The position numbers were made by a program, and so were the translations under genes. Shown in pieces: positions 5,956 to 13,862 of a DNA stretch of 31,255 nucleotides. Position 1 is the stretch's first letter. Every line of letters starts with the position of its first letter. Under the pieces are notes generated by a model that was not told the origin of the DNA, made no database searches, and worked only from the letters and a program-made list of their open reading frames with translations. The stretch comes from Fen-1308 sp035319185 (lineage in GTDB: Bacteria; Nitrospirota; Thermodesulfovibrionia; Thermodesulfovibrionales; Dissulfurispiraceae), in assembly GCA_035319185.1 (NCBI GenBank), contig DATHDF010000094.1, positions 1-31,255 of the forward strand, written 5' to 3'.

Positions 5956-6722
5956 CAGTGAGCAGTCTCCTTGCCAAGATATGCCTCTATGACGAGCGGG
6001 TCGTTTTTGACCTGGACGGGCGTTCCCTCGGCTATTTTCACGCCATGGTCGAGCACTACTATCCAGTCCGAGATGCCCATAACCAAATGCATATCATGCT
6101 CTATCAGGATTATGGTCTTGCCGAGCTGCTGTACCTTCCTGATCAGAGACATCACGTCTCTGGTTTCTGAAGGGTTCATTCCTGCGGTCGGCTCATCGAG
6201 AAGCAGTATCTCCGGCTCCGTGGCTAGTGCCCGCGCTATTTCAAGCCTTCGCTGGCTTCCATAGGGCAATTCACCTGCATGACTTTCTGCATATGCTTCG
6301 AGATTTGCGAGCTCCAGGAATTCATAAGCTTTTTCCCTTATTGCAGCTTCTCGCGATCTGAATGCGCCGCTGCGGATAATCGCTCCAGGCAGTGTGTATC
6401 GAATCCTGCAATGCTGGGCGACCATTACATTTTCTATTACGGTCATCTCTGGGAAAAGCCTGATATTCTGAAAAGTACGCGCTATGCCGAGGTGGGTAAT
6501 CCTGTGCGGTGGAAGCGCTGAGATGTCTTTCCCCTTGAAATGAATCTGCCCGGCAGAAGGCGGTGTAATACCTGTAAGACAGTTGAACAGGGTAGTTTTA
6601 CCTGCCCCATTTGGCCCTATAATGCTGGTTATTGAATTGATACCGATCCTGAAACTCACACCTTCGATGGCCTTGACGCCTCCGAATTGCTTGCTTACTT
6701 CCCTTGCATCTAGGATGTGCAT
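5955..6722 (-). CDS. livG: Branched-chain amino acid ABC transporter, ATPase LivG
   Basis: The second ATPase of the importer, 255 residues. Walker A GPNGAGKTT is at 36-44. The signature is the LivG-type YGSQRRLEIARAL rather than LSGGQ, Walker B is ILLLDEPTAGMNP, and ILIEHDMHLVMGISD holds the switch His. The ARTFQNIRLFPEMTV segment is also characteristic of LivG. The ATG at 6722 follows the livM stop by a single base, and its own stop overlaps livF, so livM-livG-livF form a tight translational chain. Confidence 0.95.
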   Translation of the reverse strand: MHILDAREVSKQFGGVKAIEGVSFRIGINSITSIIGPNGAGKTTLFNCLTGITPPSAGQIHFKGKDISALPPHRITHLGIARTFQNIRLFPEMTVIENVMVAQHCRIRYTLPGAIIRSGAFRSREAAIREKAYEFLELANLEAYAESHAGELPYGSQRRLEIARALATEPEILLLDEPTAGMNPSETRDVMSLIRKVQQLGKTIILIEHDMHLVMGISDWIVVLDHGVKIAEGTPVQVKNDPLVIEAYLGKETAH

Positions 6723-6723
6723 G

Positions 6724-7830
6724 CTATTTCACTCCCAGCAGTCCCTGCGGCCTGAACCTCATGAGCAGCACCAGGCCCATTCCAAGGATCAGCATTCTGT
6801 ATAACTGCATCTCCCGCAGGGCCTCCGGCAGCATCACCAGCAGAAATGCCCCCAGCACCGCCCCGTAAGTGTTGCCCAGACCGCCAAGTATCACCATGCT
6901 CAGGATCAGGACGGATTCCATGAACGTAAAACTCTCGGGAGACACGAACTGCATCTTGGCGGCAAAGAGCATCCCTGCAATGCCCGCCCAGAAAGATCCG
7001 AATGCGAAAGCGAACAGCTTGTACTTGGTGGTATTGATGCCTATCGTCGAGGCTGCGATCTCGTTTTCCTTGATGGCCTTCCACGCCCTGCCGAACCGTG
7101 ACATTTCAACACGTCTTATGATCAGGAGCGAGACGGCCAGGATACCAAAGACAATATAATAGTAATAATGCAGGTCCCGCAACGAAATGCCCGCAATCGT
7201 CGGCGCTTCGATTCCCGTAATCCCGTTTGGGCCGTGAGTCAGGCTGTCCCAGTTATTAAGTATCAGGCGGGTGATCTCTCCAAAACCGAGCGTCACGATT
7301 GCAAGATAATCTCCTCGCAGCCTTAAGGCAGGTACAGCCAGCAGAAAGCCGGCACATGACGTAAGCAGCGCTGACACGGGCAGGCATACCCAGAATCCGA
7401 GACCGATTTTTGTGTTCAGAAGGGCATAGGTATACGCTCCACACGCATAGAAGGCAGCGAACCCAAGATTCAAAAGCCCTGTGAATCCCACGATTACATT
7501 CAGCCCTATGGCAAGTATGGAATATATGCCTGCCATTATTAGTACGTCGATGAAATAGTTGTTGAGCACCAGCGGGCAGGCGGCAAGAATTCCGGCCAGA
7601 GACAAGGCGATGCAGGTCTTATTCCTTTTAATGACCGCAGGAATTGTGCTGAATGCAGACGGTACTCTGATCTTGCCGGACAACGAAATGACCGTCAGGA
7701 CTGATGCAATGGCCGCAAAAAGAATAAGAGATGATAGGACGCCTTTGAACGGCAGCAGCATTATGGCCCCTAACAAGGCTGCAATCACGGTTTTCGCTAT
7801 TTTCGTATTCAGATAAGCTGGAAGTATCAT
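6724..7830 (-). CDS. livM: Branched-chain amino acid ABC transporter, permease LivM
   Basis: Integral inner-membrane subunit with about ten hydrophobic helices. YSILAIGLNVIVGFTGLLNL and the loop GDYLAIVTLGFGEI are clear LivM hallmarks, and AWKAIKENEIAASTIGIN is the coupling-helix segment that docks on the ATPases. The frame is open to 7863, but ATG at 7830 is the better start: it lies just after the livH stop (7835) and GAGG is close upstream. A start at 7863 would overlap livH by 29 bases and add a charged, unhydrophobic lead. With this start the protein has 368 residues. The N-terminal region carries three extra helices before the conserved core, common in longer LivM proteins. Confidence 0.93.
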   Translation of the reverse strand: MILPAYLNTKIAKTVIAALLGAIMLLPFKGVLSSLILFAAIASVLTVISLSGKIRVPSAFSTIPAVIKRNKTCIALSLAGILAACPLVLNNYFIDVLIMAGIYSILAIGLNVIVGFTGLLNLGFAAFYACGAYTYALLNTKIGLGFWVCLPVSALLTSCAGFLLAVPALRLRGDYLAIVTLGFGEITRLILNNWDSLTHGPNGITGIEAPTIAGISLRDLHYYYYIVFGILAVSLLIIRRVEMSRFGRAWKAIKENEIAASTIGINTTKYKLFAFAFGSFWAGIAGMLFAAKMQFVSPESFTFMESVLILSMVILGGLGNTYGAVLGAFLLVMLPEALREMQLYRMLILGMGLVLLMRFRPQGLLGVK

Positions 7831-7834
7831 GACC

Positions 7835-8731
7835 TCAGACTTTCTCCGGTATGTCTCTTCCAAAAATTCCTGCAGGTTTTACAAGAAGGATGAGTATGAG
7901 CACAACGAAAGCGATCGCATCCTTGTATTCCGACGAGATATAGGCGGCGCCAAGGCTTTCCATGAGGCCGAGGACTATTCCCCCGAGCATGGCGCCCCTT
8001 ATACTGCCGATCCCTCCCAGCACTGCTGCTGTAAAGGCCTTAATACCCGCAATATAGCCGATGGTGTAGTTGACCAGACCATAATAAGCTGCGACCATGA
8101 CGCCTGCAATGGCTGCCATGACCGCCCCGATCACAAAGGTTACGGAGATGATCATGTCTACATCGATGCCGACCAATGTTGCCATGGTTTTGTCCTGGGA
8201 CGTGGCTCGCATTGCCTTGCCGATGCGTGTTCGCGAAACGAAAAGGCGGAGCGAGATCATCATCAGCATAGACACTGCAATAATGAGCACCTGGGTTGCA
8301 GTCATCCTGACATCACTTATAATCAATGCCGTTTCGCCAAACTGATAAGGGAAAACCTTGTCGGTAGCGCCCTGGGTCAGCATAACGAAATTCTGTAGAA
8401 AGATCGATATGCCGATGGCGCTTATAAGCGGGCTCAGGCGTGGCGCATTTCGCAAGGGTTTGTATGCCACCTTCTCCATGGCAAAACCGTACATTGCGCA
8501 GAACATGGCGGAAAATACAACGGTCAGCGCAAGAGACATCCCCGGGCCGGCCACCCCGGTCGCTGTGAAGAAGCCCATTAGAATTATGCCCAGATAGGCC
8601 CCGAGCATGTATACTTCGCCGTGTGCGAAATTTATAAGCTCGAGGATGCCGTAGACCATCGTGTACCCCAGCGCGATGATGGCGTAAACGCTGCCGAGGG
8701 TCAGTCCATTGATGAGCTGCTGAAGGAGCAT
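7835..8731 (-). CDS. livH: Branched-chain amino acid ABC transporter, permease LivH
   Basis: Partner permease of LivM, 298 residues. The opening LINGLTLGSVYAIIALGYTM and the next segment, ELINFAHGEVYMLGAY, are the LivH signature. The coupling segment MRATSQDKTMATLVGIDVD sits in a cytoplasmic loop about 190 residues in, and the C-terminal GGIGSIRGAMLGGIVLG is also conserved. The ATG at 8731 lies four bases after the stop of the Lys/Ala-rich gene upstream and has no ribosome site of its own that I can see, so it may depend on translation of that gene. The periplasmic binding protein (LivK/J) that normally feeds this importer is not in the window. Confidence 0.95.
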   Translation of the reverse strand: MLLQQLINGLTLGSVYAIIALGYTMVYGILELINFAHGEVYMLGAYLGIILMGFFTATGVAGPGMSLALTVVFSAMFCAMYGFAMEKVAYKPLRNAPRLSPLISAIGISIFLQNFVMLTQGATDKVFPYQFGETALIISDVRMTATQVLIIAVSMLMMISLRLFVSRTRIGKAMRATSQDKTMATLVGIDVDMIISVTFVIGAVMAAIAGVMVAAYYGLVNYTIGYIAGIKAFTAAVLGGIGSIRGAMLGGIVLGLMESLGAAYISSEYKDAIAFVVLILILLVKPAGIFGRDIPEKV

Positions 8732-8735
8732 TAAT

Positions 8736-9668
8736 TCAGATGCGACCTGCCTTCTTCAGAAAAGGAAGCCTAGAGGTTCCCATCGCCGGGGCCGGCTTGC
8801 TCGTTACTTGGGCGATTACTCCGGCCGTGTTCCTTATTGCCGGTTTGTTAGAGCCGGAAAGACGGGCCAAAATTTCTTTTATCGGATGAACTTTCAGTTT
8901 GTTTGGCGACGCTGCATGCTTGGCTGTGACCTTAGGACTGACGTGCCTGACCGGAATGATCGGCTTAAAAACAGCAAATGACGCCGCCCGATGGGCTTTC
9001 TTTGTTTTTGCCGGGCGCCTTGCCGGTTTAGCCGCAGGCTTTGCTAAGACCGTTTTCTTGAGCAGTGTTTTGGGCTGCGCGGCAATCGGTTTCGCTTGCC
9101 TTTTCAAGGCAGCCTTCTTAACGATGCCGGACTTCTTTGCCGCAGAAGATTTGACTACTTTTGGTGCGGGCTTGGCAGGCGGCTTCAGGGTTGCAGTTCT
9201 CTTTGGTTCGGCCTTTTTGGGTTTGGCTGTTTTCTTAGGCTTGCTTATCGATACTCTCGCTTTCTTGACAGCAGGCTTAACCGCTATTTGTTTTTTTGTT
9301 GCCTTGGTCTTGAGTTGTTGGGGCTTGACAGTGCGGGTTTTTGCGGACGATAACTTTTTGGACGCCGGCTTTACTACCGGTATTTTTTTGGCGGAGGACT
9401 TCGGACTAACCTTCTTCGCAACCGCTTTTTTTGCGGCGTGTTTTTTGGAAACTGCTTTCTTAACGACGGTTGTTTTGGAAAGAGGTTTCTTCGTTGCAGT
9501 TTTCTTTGCGACAGTTTTATTGGCAGAACTTTTTTTATCAACAGATTTTCCGGCAGTTTTCATTTGAGGCATCTTCTTGCCGGGCGCCTTCTTTGCTGCG
9601 ACTTTTCTGCCCGCTGCGATCACCTTTTTGACGGCTTTCTTCCCGGCAGCGACCTTTTTAGTTCCCAT
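8736..9668 (-). CDS. Lys/Ala-rich histone-H1-like protein
   Basis: A 310-residue low-complexity protein built almost wholly of Lys, Ala, Pro, Thr, Ser and Val, with many AKK, KKA and PAKPA-type units and very few acidic residues. Such tails occur in bacterial H1-like proteins (AlgP, HctB types) that bind DNA or RNA by charge. The last 90 residues (from about HRAASFAVFKPI on) are less repetitive and include KEILARLSGSNK, so a small non-repeat part may exist. ATG at 9668 has GGAGG eight bases upstream; a further in-frame ATG at 9716 has no such site. The stop is only four bases before livH, so it shares the liv transcript, an unusual neighbour for a transporter. A spurious frame is unlikely given the strong start and the minus-strand coding bias, but low-complexity sequence makes homology searches weak. 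Confidence 0.8.
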   Translation of the reverse strand: MGTKKVAAGKKAVKKVIAAGRKVAAKKAPGKKMPQMKTAGKSVDKKSSANKTVAKKTATKKPLSKTTVVKKAVSKKHAAKKAVAKKVSPKSSAKKIPVVKPASKKLSSAKTRTVKPQQLKTKATKKQIAVKPAVKKARVSISKPKKTAKPKKAEPKRTATLKPPAKPAPKVVKSSAAKKSGIVKKAALKRQAKPIAAQPKTLLKKTVLAKPAAKPARRPAKTKKAHRAASFAVFKPIIPVRHVSPKVTAKHAASPNKLKVHPIKEILARLSGSNKPAIRNTAGVIAQVTSKPAPAMGTSRLPFLKKAGRI

Positions 9669-9836
9669 CGGCAAAACCTCCAAAAATTTTGTGTGATGAA
9701 TTTTATCAACATGCAAAAAGAAAAGTAAACAACTTGATATTTAGAGATAAACGACAAAAAAGAGAGTTAAGGCAGATAAGGCGCGCGGTTATTACCCCAC
9801 GCACTCGGTCTAAACTGACACGAGCAGACTTTATCA

Positions 9837-9865
9837 TTGACAGGATGATAGTTTTGCTATACAGT
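9837..9865 (+). promoter_or_regulatory. Promoter of the small secreted protein
   Basis: TTGACA (9837-9842), a 17-base spacer and TACAGT (9860-9865), just before the A/T-rich leader and GGAGG site of the gene at 9896. The divergent H1-like gene must start transcription in the same 227-base gap; a weak TAAAAT lies near 9700 on the minus strand, but I cannot define its -35. Confidence 0.55.
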
Positions 9866-9895
9866 ATTTTAAAAAATAATATCTGGAGGTAGTGA

Positions 9896-10192
9896 ATGAA
9901 AACAGTACTCGCAGCTCTGGTTTTGGTAGCGTTTGCAGTATCAGCGGCTTTTGCAGGCACAGTCGAATACCAGGTGACAGGCCCGGTGCTGGAGTCCAAG
10001 GATGATAAGATCGTTGTCCAGAAGGGCAAGGAGAAATGGGAAATTGCAAAGGACAAGGACACGAAGATGGTCGGCGATGCCAAGGTCGGGGAAAAGGTAA
10101 GGATCAAATACACGATGAAGGCAACCTCTATAGAAGCAAAGGCCGACAAAAAAGCGGATAAGAAAGCGGAAAAAAAGACCGACAAGAAATAA
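9896..10192 (+). CDS. Small secreted protein with Lys-rich tail
   Basis: 98 residues. A clear signal peptide (MKTVLAALVLVAFAVSAAFA, cut after AFA) is followed by a compact beta-rich body of about 55 residues (VEYQVTGPVLESKDDKIVVQ, then VGEKVRIKYTM) that resembles small OB-like folds. It ends with a tail of ADKK/AEKK/TDKK repeats. The body reads like proteins that state how a modification or ligand depends on a 'key' strand, but I cannot name the family. GGAGG six bases before the ATG, a good promoter and a strong terminator make it a well-expressed single-gene unit. The basic tail resembles the composition of the divergent H1-like gene, perhaps reflecting a shared polyanion partner; that is a guess. 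Confidence 0.8.
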   Translation: MKTVLAALVLVAFAVSAAFAGTVEYQVTGPVLESKDDKIVVQKGKEKWEIAKDKDTKMVGDAKVGEKVRIKYTMKATSIEAKADKKADKKAEKKTDKK

Positions 10193-10216
10193 TAGCCCTT
10201 AAATAACGGGCAATGG

Positions 10217-10240
10217 GCCGGGCGCAAGCCCGGCTTCTTT
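10217..10240 (+). terminator. Rho-independent terminator after the secreted protein
   Basis: A perfect GCCGGGC-GCAA-GCCCGGC hairpin with a stable GNRA-type loop is followed by TTCTTT and further T-rich sequence. It lies 25 bases after the stop at 10192 and closes this single-gene unit. Confidence 0.85.
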
Positions 10241-10286
10241 CACTCTTTTCGGCTTCTACTGCATTTTTTAACTTCTGAGTTACAAC

Positions 10287-11960
10287 TCAATCTAGCACTT
10301 TTCTGACGATCGTAAGCAAGTCGTGCTGCGAGATCGGTTTGGTGACTATCTCGACGGCTGCAGAATCTACGCCTCTTCTTTGCACTTTGTCAGCTGTATA
10401 GCCTGTCAGAAAGACCACCTTACTGTCCTGTCTGATTGATTGTATAGCTCTATAGGCTTCCAGCCCGCTCATCCTCGGCATGATCATGTCCAGGATTACA
10501 AGATCGATTTCCTTGCCGAGCTCCCTGTATTGTGATACGGCGTCTTCTCCATCCTCAGCAAGGATGACCTTATATCCGTATGATTCCAGCATCATCCTGG
10601 ACAGCTCCCTAAGAGTCGGATCATCCTCTGCAACAAGGATCGTCTCGGTGCCTCCCGCGATTGCTTTTGCCGCCTCAGCTGCTCGCGTTTCCATTGAAGC
10701 CCCAGAAACGGTTGGAAAATAAATGCGGAATGTTGTGCCCTTTCCCGGCGTGCTTTCGACATCGATAATCCCGTTGTGCTGACGCACTATCCCGTAGACC
10801 ATTGCCAGGCCCAAACCGGTCCCCCTGCCGGGTTCTTTTGTCGTGAAAAAAGGATCGAATATCCTCTTGCGCGTCTCTTCATCCATTCCGACGCCGGTAT
10901 CTGACACGGAGATGACTGCATAACGACCGGGGTTATCGCAATCATGGGCTCTGCAAAAAGCTTGACCGATATTCTCTATTCCAGACACTATCGTCAGGGT
11001 CCCGCCATCGGGCATGGCGTCTCTTGCATTAGTGGCAAGGTTCATGATGATCTGCTCAATTTGGACGCTGTCGGCCATTATTCGCGCTGATTGGGGCTGC
11101 AGCACGGTCCTGAGCTCGATGTCCTCGCCTATTACCCGGACAAGAAGATTGCTCAGTCTGGCGATAAGGTCGTTGAGGTCTACTTCGCTGACGGTCATGA
11201 CCTGCTTGCGGCTGAAGGCTACCAGGCTGTGGGTCAGCCGCGAGGCGCGTTCGACGGCCTTCATGATCTGCCCCAGGTATGACTTGGCTCTGTCGTCCGA
11301 CCCCAGCATCATATGCAGCAGTTCCGTAAAACCGAGAATCACCGACATGATGTTGTTGAAATCGTGTGCGATGCCGCCTGCGAGGACCCCGACGGCCTCC
11401 ATCTTCTGGGCCTGCCGAAGCTGCTCTTCCAGGTCCTTTCTCTCGGTGATGTCCACGTTGACGCCGGAGATGACCCCGTCCTCCAGGACAGCACTTGCTG
11501 CAAGCGTTTTTTGCTGTCCGGAAGGTGTGACTATTCCAATCTCATAGTATGGCAGTTTACCCGTTTCCTTCAGCGCATCCAGGAACACCAGGCGGTCTTC
11601 CGGCTTTTTATATCTGGAACTGACCGGCTGCGAAAGCAGTTCCGCCGCGGACCCGCATCCGAAGAGTTTGACGGTGGCGTCGTTTACATACAAGAAACGA
11701 TCATCTAGGTCCGACCTGAAGATTCCAACGAGGGCATTGTCCACCAGCCCCCTGTATTTCCTCTCCGATTCTCTCAGGTCGTCGAGCAGCCTGGCCATCA
11801 AACGGTTGTTTTCCTCAAGCTCCGCTTTTTGACGCTCAACATCCTGAAGCCGGTCCTGCAACTCAAGATAGTATGTCTTACGGCCTGAACCATTGCCCAG
11901 GCCTATGATTTTGCGGCGCAGCGATTCGTTATGCTCCGATTGATCAGTATGCCCGTTCAT
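10287..11960 (-). CDS. Soluble PAS sensor histidine kinase with C-terminal receiver
   Basis: A 557-residue cytoplasmic hybrid kinase with no membrane segment. In order: a charged coiled coil (about 30-66), a PAS domain (about 66-172, ending in the VDITERKDLEEQL linker), and a HisKA domain with the phosphoacceptor H199 in AGGIAHDFNNIMSV. Then come an ATPase domain (NLATNARDAMPDGG, DTGVGMDEE, GRGTGLGLAMVYGI) and a receiver (about 438-557) with acidic pair EDD, phosphoacceptor D491 in ILDMIMPRM and K541 in TKPIS. There is no DNA-binding output. The ATG at 11960 overlaps the stop of the alcohol dehydrogenase by 17 bases, so the two are co-expressed and coupled. The PAS may sense a cytoplasmic redox or metabolite signal tied to that enzyme; the ligand is unknown. 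Confidence 0.93.
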   Translation of the reverse strand: MNGHTDQSEHNESLRRKIIGLGNGSGRKTYYLELQDRLQDVERQKAELEENNRLMARLLDDLRESERKYRGLVDNALVGIFRSDLDDRFLYVNDATVKLFGCGSAAELLSQPVSSRYKKPEDRLVFLDALKETGKLPYYEIGIVTPSGQQKTLAASAVLEDGVISGVNVDITERKDLEEQLRQAQKMEAVGVLAGGIAHDFNNIMSVILGFTELLHMMLGSDDRAKSYLGQIMKAVERASRLTHSLVAFSRKQVMTVSEVDLNDLIARLSNLLVRVIGEDIELRTVLQPQSARIMADSVQIEQIIMNLATNARDAMPDGGTLTIVSGIENIGQAFCRAHDCDNPGRYAVISVSDTGVGMDEETRKRIFDPFFTTKEPGRGTGLGLAMVYGIVRQHNGIIDVESTPGKGTTFRIYFPTVSGASMETRAAEAAKAIAGGTETILVAEDDPTLRELSRMMLESYGYKVILAEDGEDAVSQYRELGKEIDLVILDMIMPRMSGLEAYRAIQSIRQDSKVVFLTGYTADKVQRRGVDSAAVEIVTKPISQHDLLTIVRKVLD

Positions 11961-13107
11961 AGCATCCTATTATGTCATTTATTTTCGGCATTTTGGGATT
12001 GGTCACCAGGCAGATATCATGCAACGCAAACTCGGCCAGATGTGGAAAATCTTCCTTCTTCAGGCCCATGTCACGCAGACGGCTGCGCAGGCCGACTCTT
12101 TCCCGAAGACTTGAAACAGCATGAGCGAACGCTATCTTTCCTTCTCTACCACCAAGGGACCCATCCCCTCCAAGAGCGCCTAAAATCTTCCCGTATCTGG
12201 CCGCAGACGCATCATAGTTGAATGAAGCGACATATTCCAGCAACAGCGCGTTACAGTCTCCGTGCGGAAGGTCGAAGCTGCCGCCAAGGGCGTGGGCCAT
12301 AGCGTGAACCATTCCCAGGCTGGCATTTGAAAAAGCCAGGCCGGCTAGAAGGCTCGCCAGCATCATCCTAGTTCTTGACTGCGCATTTTTCGGATCGTCG
12401 ATGACCTTCAGCAGGTCGGAGGCTACTATTCTTACAGCCTCCAGGGCGTGAAGGTCGGTAACAGGCGAGCTGGCATTTGAGACATAGGACTCCACGGCAT
12501 GAGTGAGAACATCCATGCCGGTTGCAGCTGTGAGGCTGCCCGGTTTCGTCAGGGTCGTCTGTGGATCAATTAAAGATATGTCGGGCACGATGGCCTTACT
12601 CACAATAGCTATCTTGACCTTCCTCGTTGTGTCCGTAATAATTGCAAACTGTGACACGTCCGCAGAAGTTCCGGCGGTGGTAGGTATAAAGATCATCGGC
12701 GGAGGAGGCACAGAGACCATGTCAACACCTTCGTAGTCGAGCACAGAGCCGCCGTTAGCGACCAATATGGCAATCCCCTTGGCGCAATCCATGGGGCTGC
12801 CGCCGCCGACTGCAACTATCACGTCGCATTTTTCTTCGTGATAGCGCTTTGCGCCGGCTGCCGATTCAAAGTCCTTCGGATTGGAAGTGACGTCCTCGAA
12901 AACAGTGTACGCGATGCCTTCTCCCGCAAGTGAGTTCCCGACTTTTTCGGCCCATCCGGCTGCCTGGACGCCCGGATCGGTCACCAGCAAAACCTTCCGC
13001 GCCCTGAAATTTGCCGCATATTGGCCGGCCAGGTCAATAGAGCCCCATCCGAAGACAAACTCAGGCGCAACAAATTTTCTCATCTGCAGTGAAACGCTCT
13101 CCCCCAT
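11944..13107 (-). CDS. Iron-type (group III) alcohol dehydrogenase
   Basis: A cytoplasmic NAD(P)-linked dehydrogenase of the Fe-ADH superfamily, 387 residues. It shows the dinucleotide segment VAVGGGSPMDCAKGIA, the PTTAGTSADVS loop and the metal ligands: Asp in GMDVLTHAVE, His in the same segment, His in MVHAMAHALGG and His in LPHGDCN. The substrate cannot be told from sequence; 1,3-propanediol, lactaldehyde and butanol enzymes all share these motifs. I chose ATG at 13107 because GGAAGG lies five bases before it; a TTG six codons upstream has no such site. The gene sits between a PAS protein and a PAS kinase on the same strand and overlaps the latter, which hints at a sensed substrate. Confidence 0.92.
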   Translation of the reverse strand: MGESVSLQMRKFVAPEFVFGWGSIDLAGQYAANFRARKVLLVTDPGVQAAGWAEKVGNSLAGEGIAYTVFEDVTSNPKDFESAAGAKRYHEEKCDVIVAVGGGSPMDCAKGIAILVANGGSVLDYEGVDMVSVPPPPMIFIPTTAGTSADVSQFAIITDTTRKVKIAIVSKAIVPDISLIDPQTTLTKPGSLTAATGMDVLTHAVESYVSNASSPVTDLHALEAVRIVASDLLKVIDDPKNAQSRTRMMLASLLAGLAFSNASLGMVHAMAHALGGSFDLPHGDCNALLLEYVASFNYDASAARYGKILGALGGDGSLGGREGKIAFAHAVSSLRERVGLRSRLRDMGLKKEDFPHLAEFALHDICLVTNPKMPKINDIIGCYERAY

Positions 13108-13185
13108 CAGGGCCTTCCTTTCCAAACAGCTCGGCTGTATTTGCGTGTGAGCATTGACTACCGCCTCCCGGCCGTAGTGCAGCCA

Positions 13186-13785
13186 TTAGAGTTTTTCAGT
13201 AATGCCTCTGAGTTTGGCAAACTCTTTTTCCGCGCAATCGGGACAATAGCCGTGGGAGAATTCCACATCGAGGTGCTTGCTGAAGTAAGCTGCCACATCA
13301 GTCCAATACCGGTCGTCGTTTCTGATCTTCTTGCAGGTCATGCAGATGGGGATGATCCGCTGCAGCTCGATTATTTCGCTGATGTCCTCTATTACCAGGA
13401 GGACCAGGCCCCTGCCGTCATACTCGAATGGCGATGCGCTGATCAGGGCGAACACTTCATTTAGGCGGTTATCAGCAACCAATTCGAGCCTTGCACGGCT
13501 GCGCACTATATTTCGACCTGCCGACGCCTCTTTGACGGAGTTACGTATTACGCAAGTCCTGCAATGGGGCGCTCTGCCGCATCCTTCTTCGACCTCAGCC
13601 GAATGAATGCAGTCAAAGGCCTTTCCGCCTCGCTGATTGATTATAAGGTCTGGATTGTCTCCGAAAAGCTTTGAAGCCGCGGCATTATAGTCAACAATCC
13701 TGACGTCATGATCCACGATTAAAGCTATCGCAGGTATTGCGTTGAATAAGACCCGGTTCAGGCCGTCGATTGATGGAATGCCCAT
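13186..13785 (-). CDS. PAS-domain protein with Cys clusters and C-terminal zinc-ribbon-like motif
   Basis: A PAS domain (starting about LNRVLFNAIPAIALIVDHDV) carries an inserted Cys set, FDCIHS then GCGRAPHCRTCVIRNS, and ends in the usual LVIEDISEIIELQR linker. The C-terminal part has CMTCKKIRNDDRYWTDVAAY and GYCPDCAEKEF, a pair of CxxC motifs common at the ends of bacterial sensor proteins and likely to bind zinc. The PAS Cys set could bind metal or an iron-sulfur cluster or act as a thiol switch; this is inference. There is no kinase, cyclase or DNA-binding domain, so it must act through a partner. I set the start at ATG 13785 (GGGGGAG 11 bases upstream); a TTG at 13839 is possible. It lies between alkD and the alcohol dehydrogenase. 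Confidence 0.85.
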   Translation of the reverse strand: MGIPSIDGLNRVLFNAIPAIALIVDHDVRIVDYNAAASKLFGDNPDLIINQRGGKAFDCIHSAEVEEGCGRAPHCRTCVIRNSVKEASAGRNIVRSRARLELVADNRLNEVFALISASPFEYDGRGLVLLVIEDISEIIELQRIIPICMTCKKIRNDDRYWTDVAAYFSKHLDVEFSHGYCPDCAEKEFAKLRGITEKL

Positions 13786-13862
13786 TGCCCCCACTGCTCC
13801 CCCTATAAATATTATATCTGCAGCAGGCGATTTAGACAAGAAAAGTCCGAAACAGGAGCGGG

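Noticed and set aside
8899..9567. 222-codon plus-strand frame rich in Phe, Leu and Ala opposite the H1-like gene
   Set aside because: A mirror image of Lys/Ala codons (TTT, GGC, CTT) gives a false membrane-like protein. The minus strand has the ribosome site and operon context.
10276..10289. Palindrome TGAGTT-AC-AACTCA at the end of the PAS-kinase gene, as a terminator
   Set aside because: It covers the stop codon, has almost no loop and is followed by an A-run, not a T-run, on the gene's strand.
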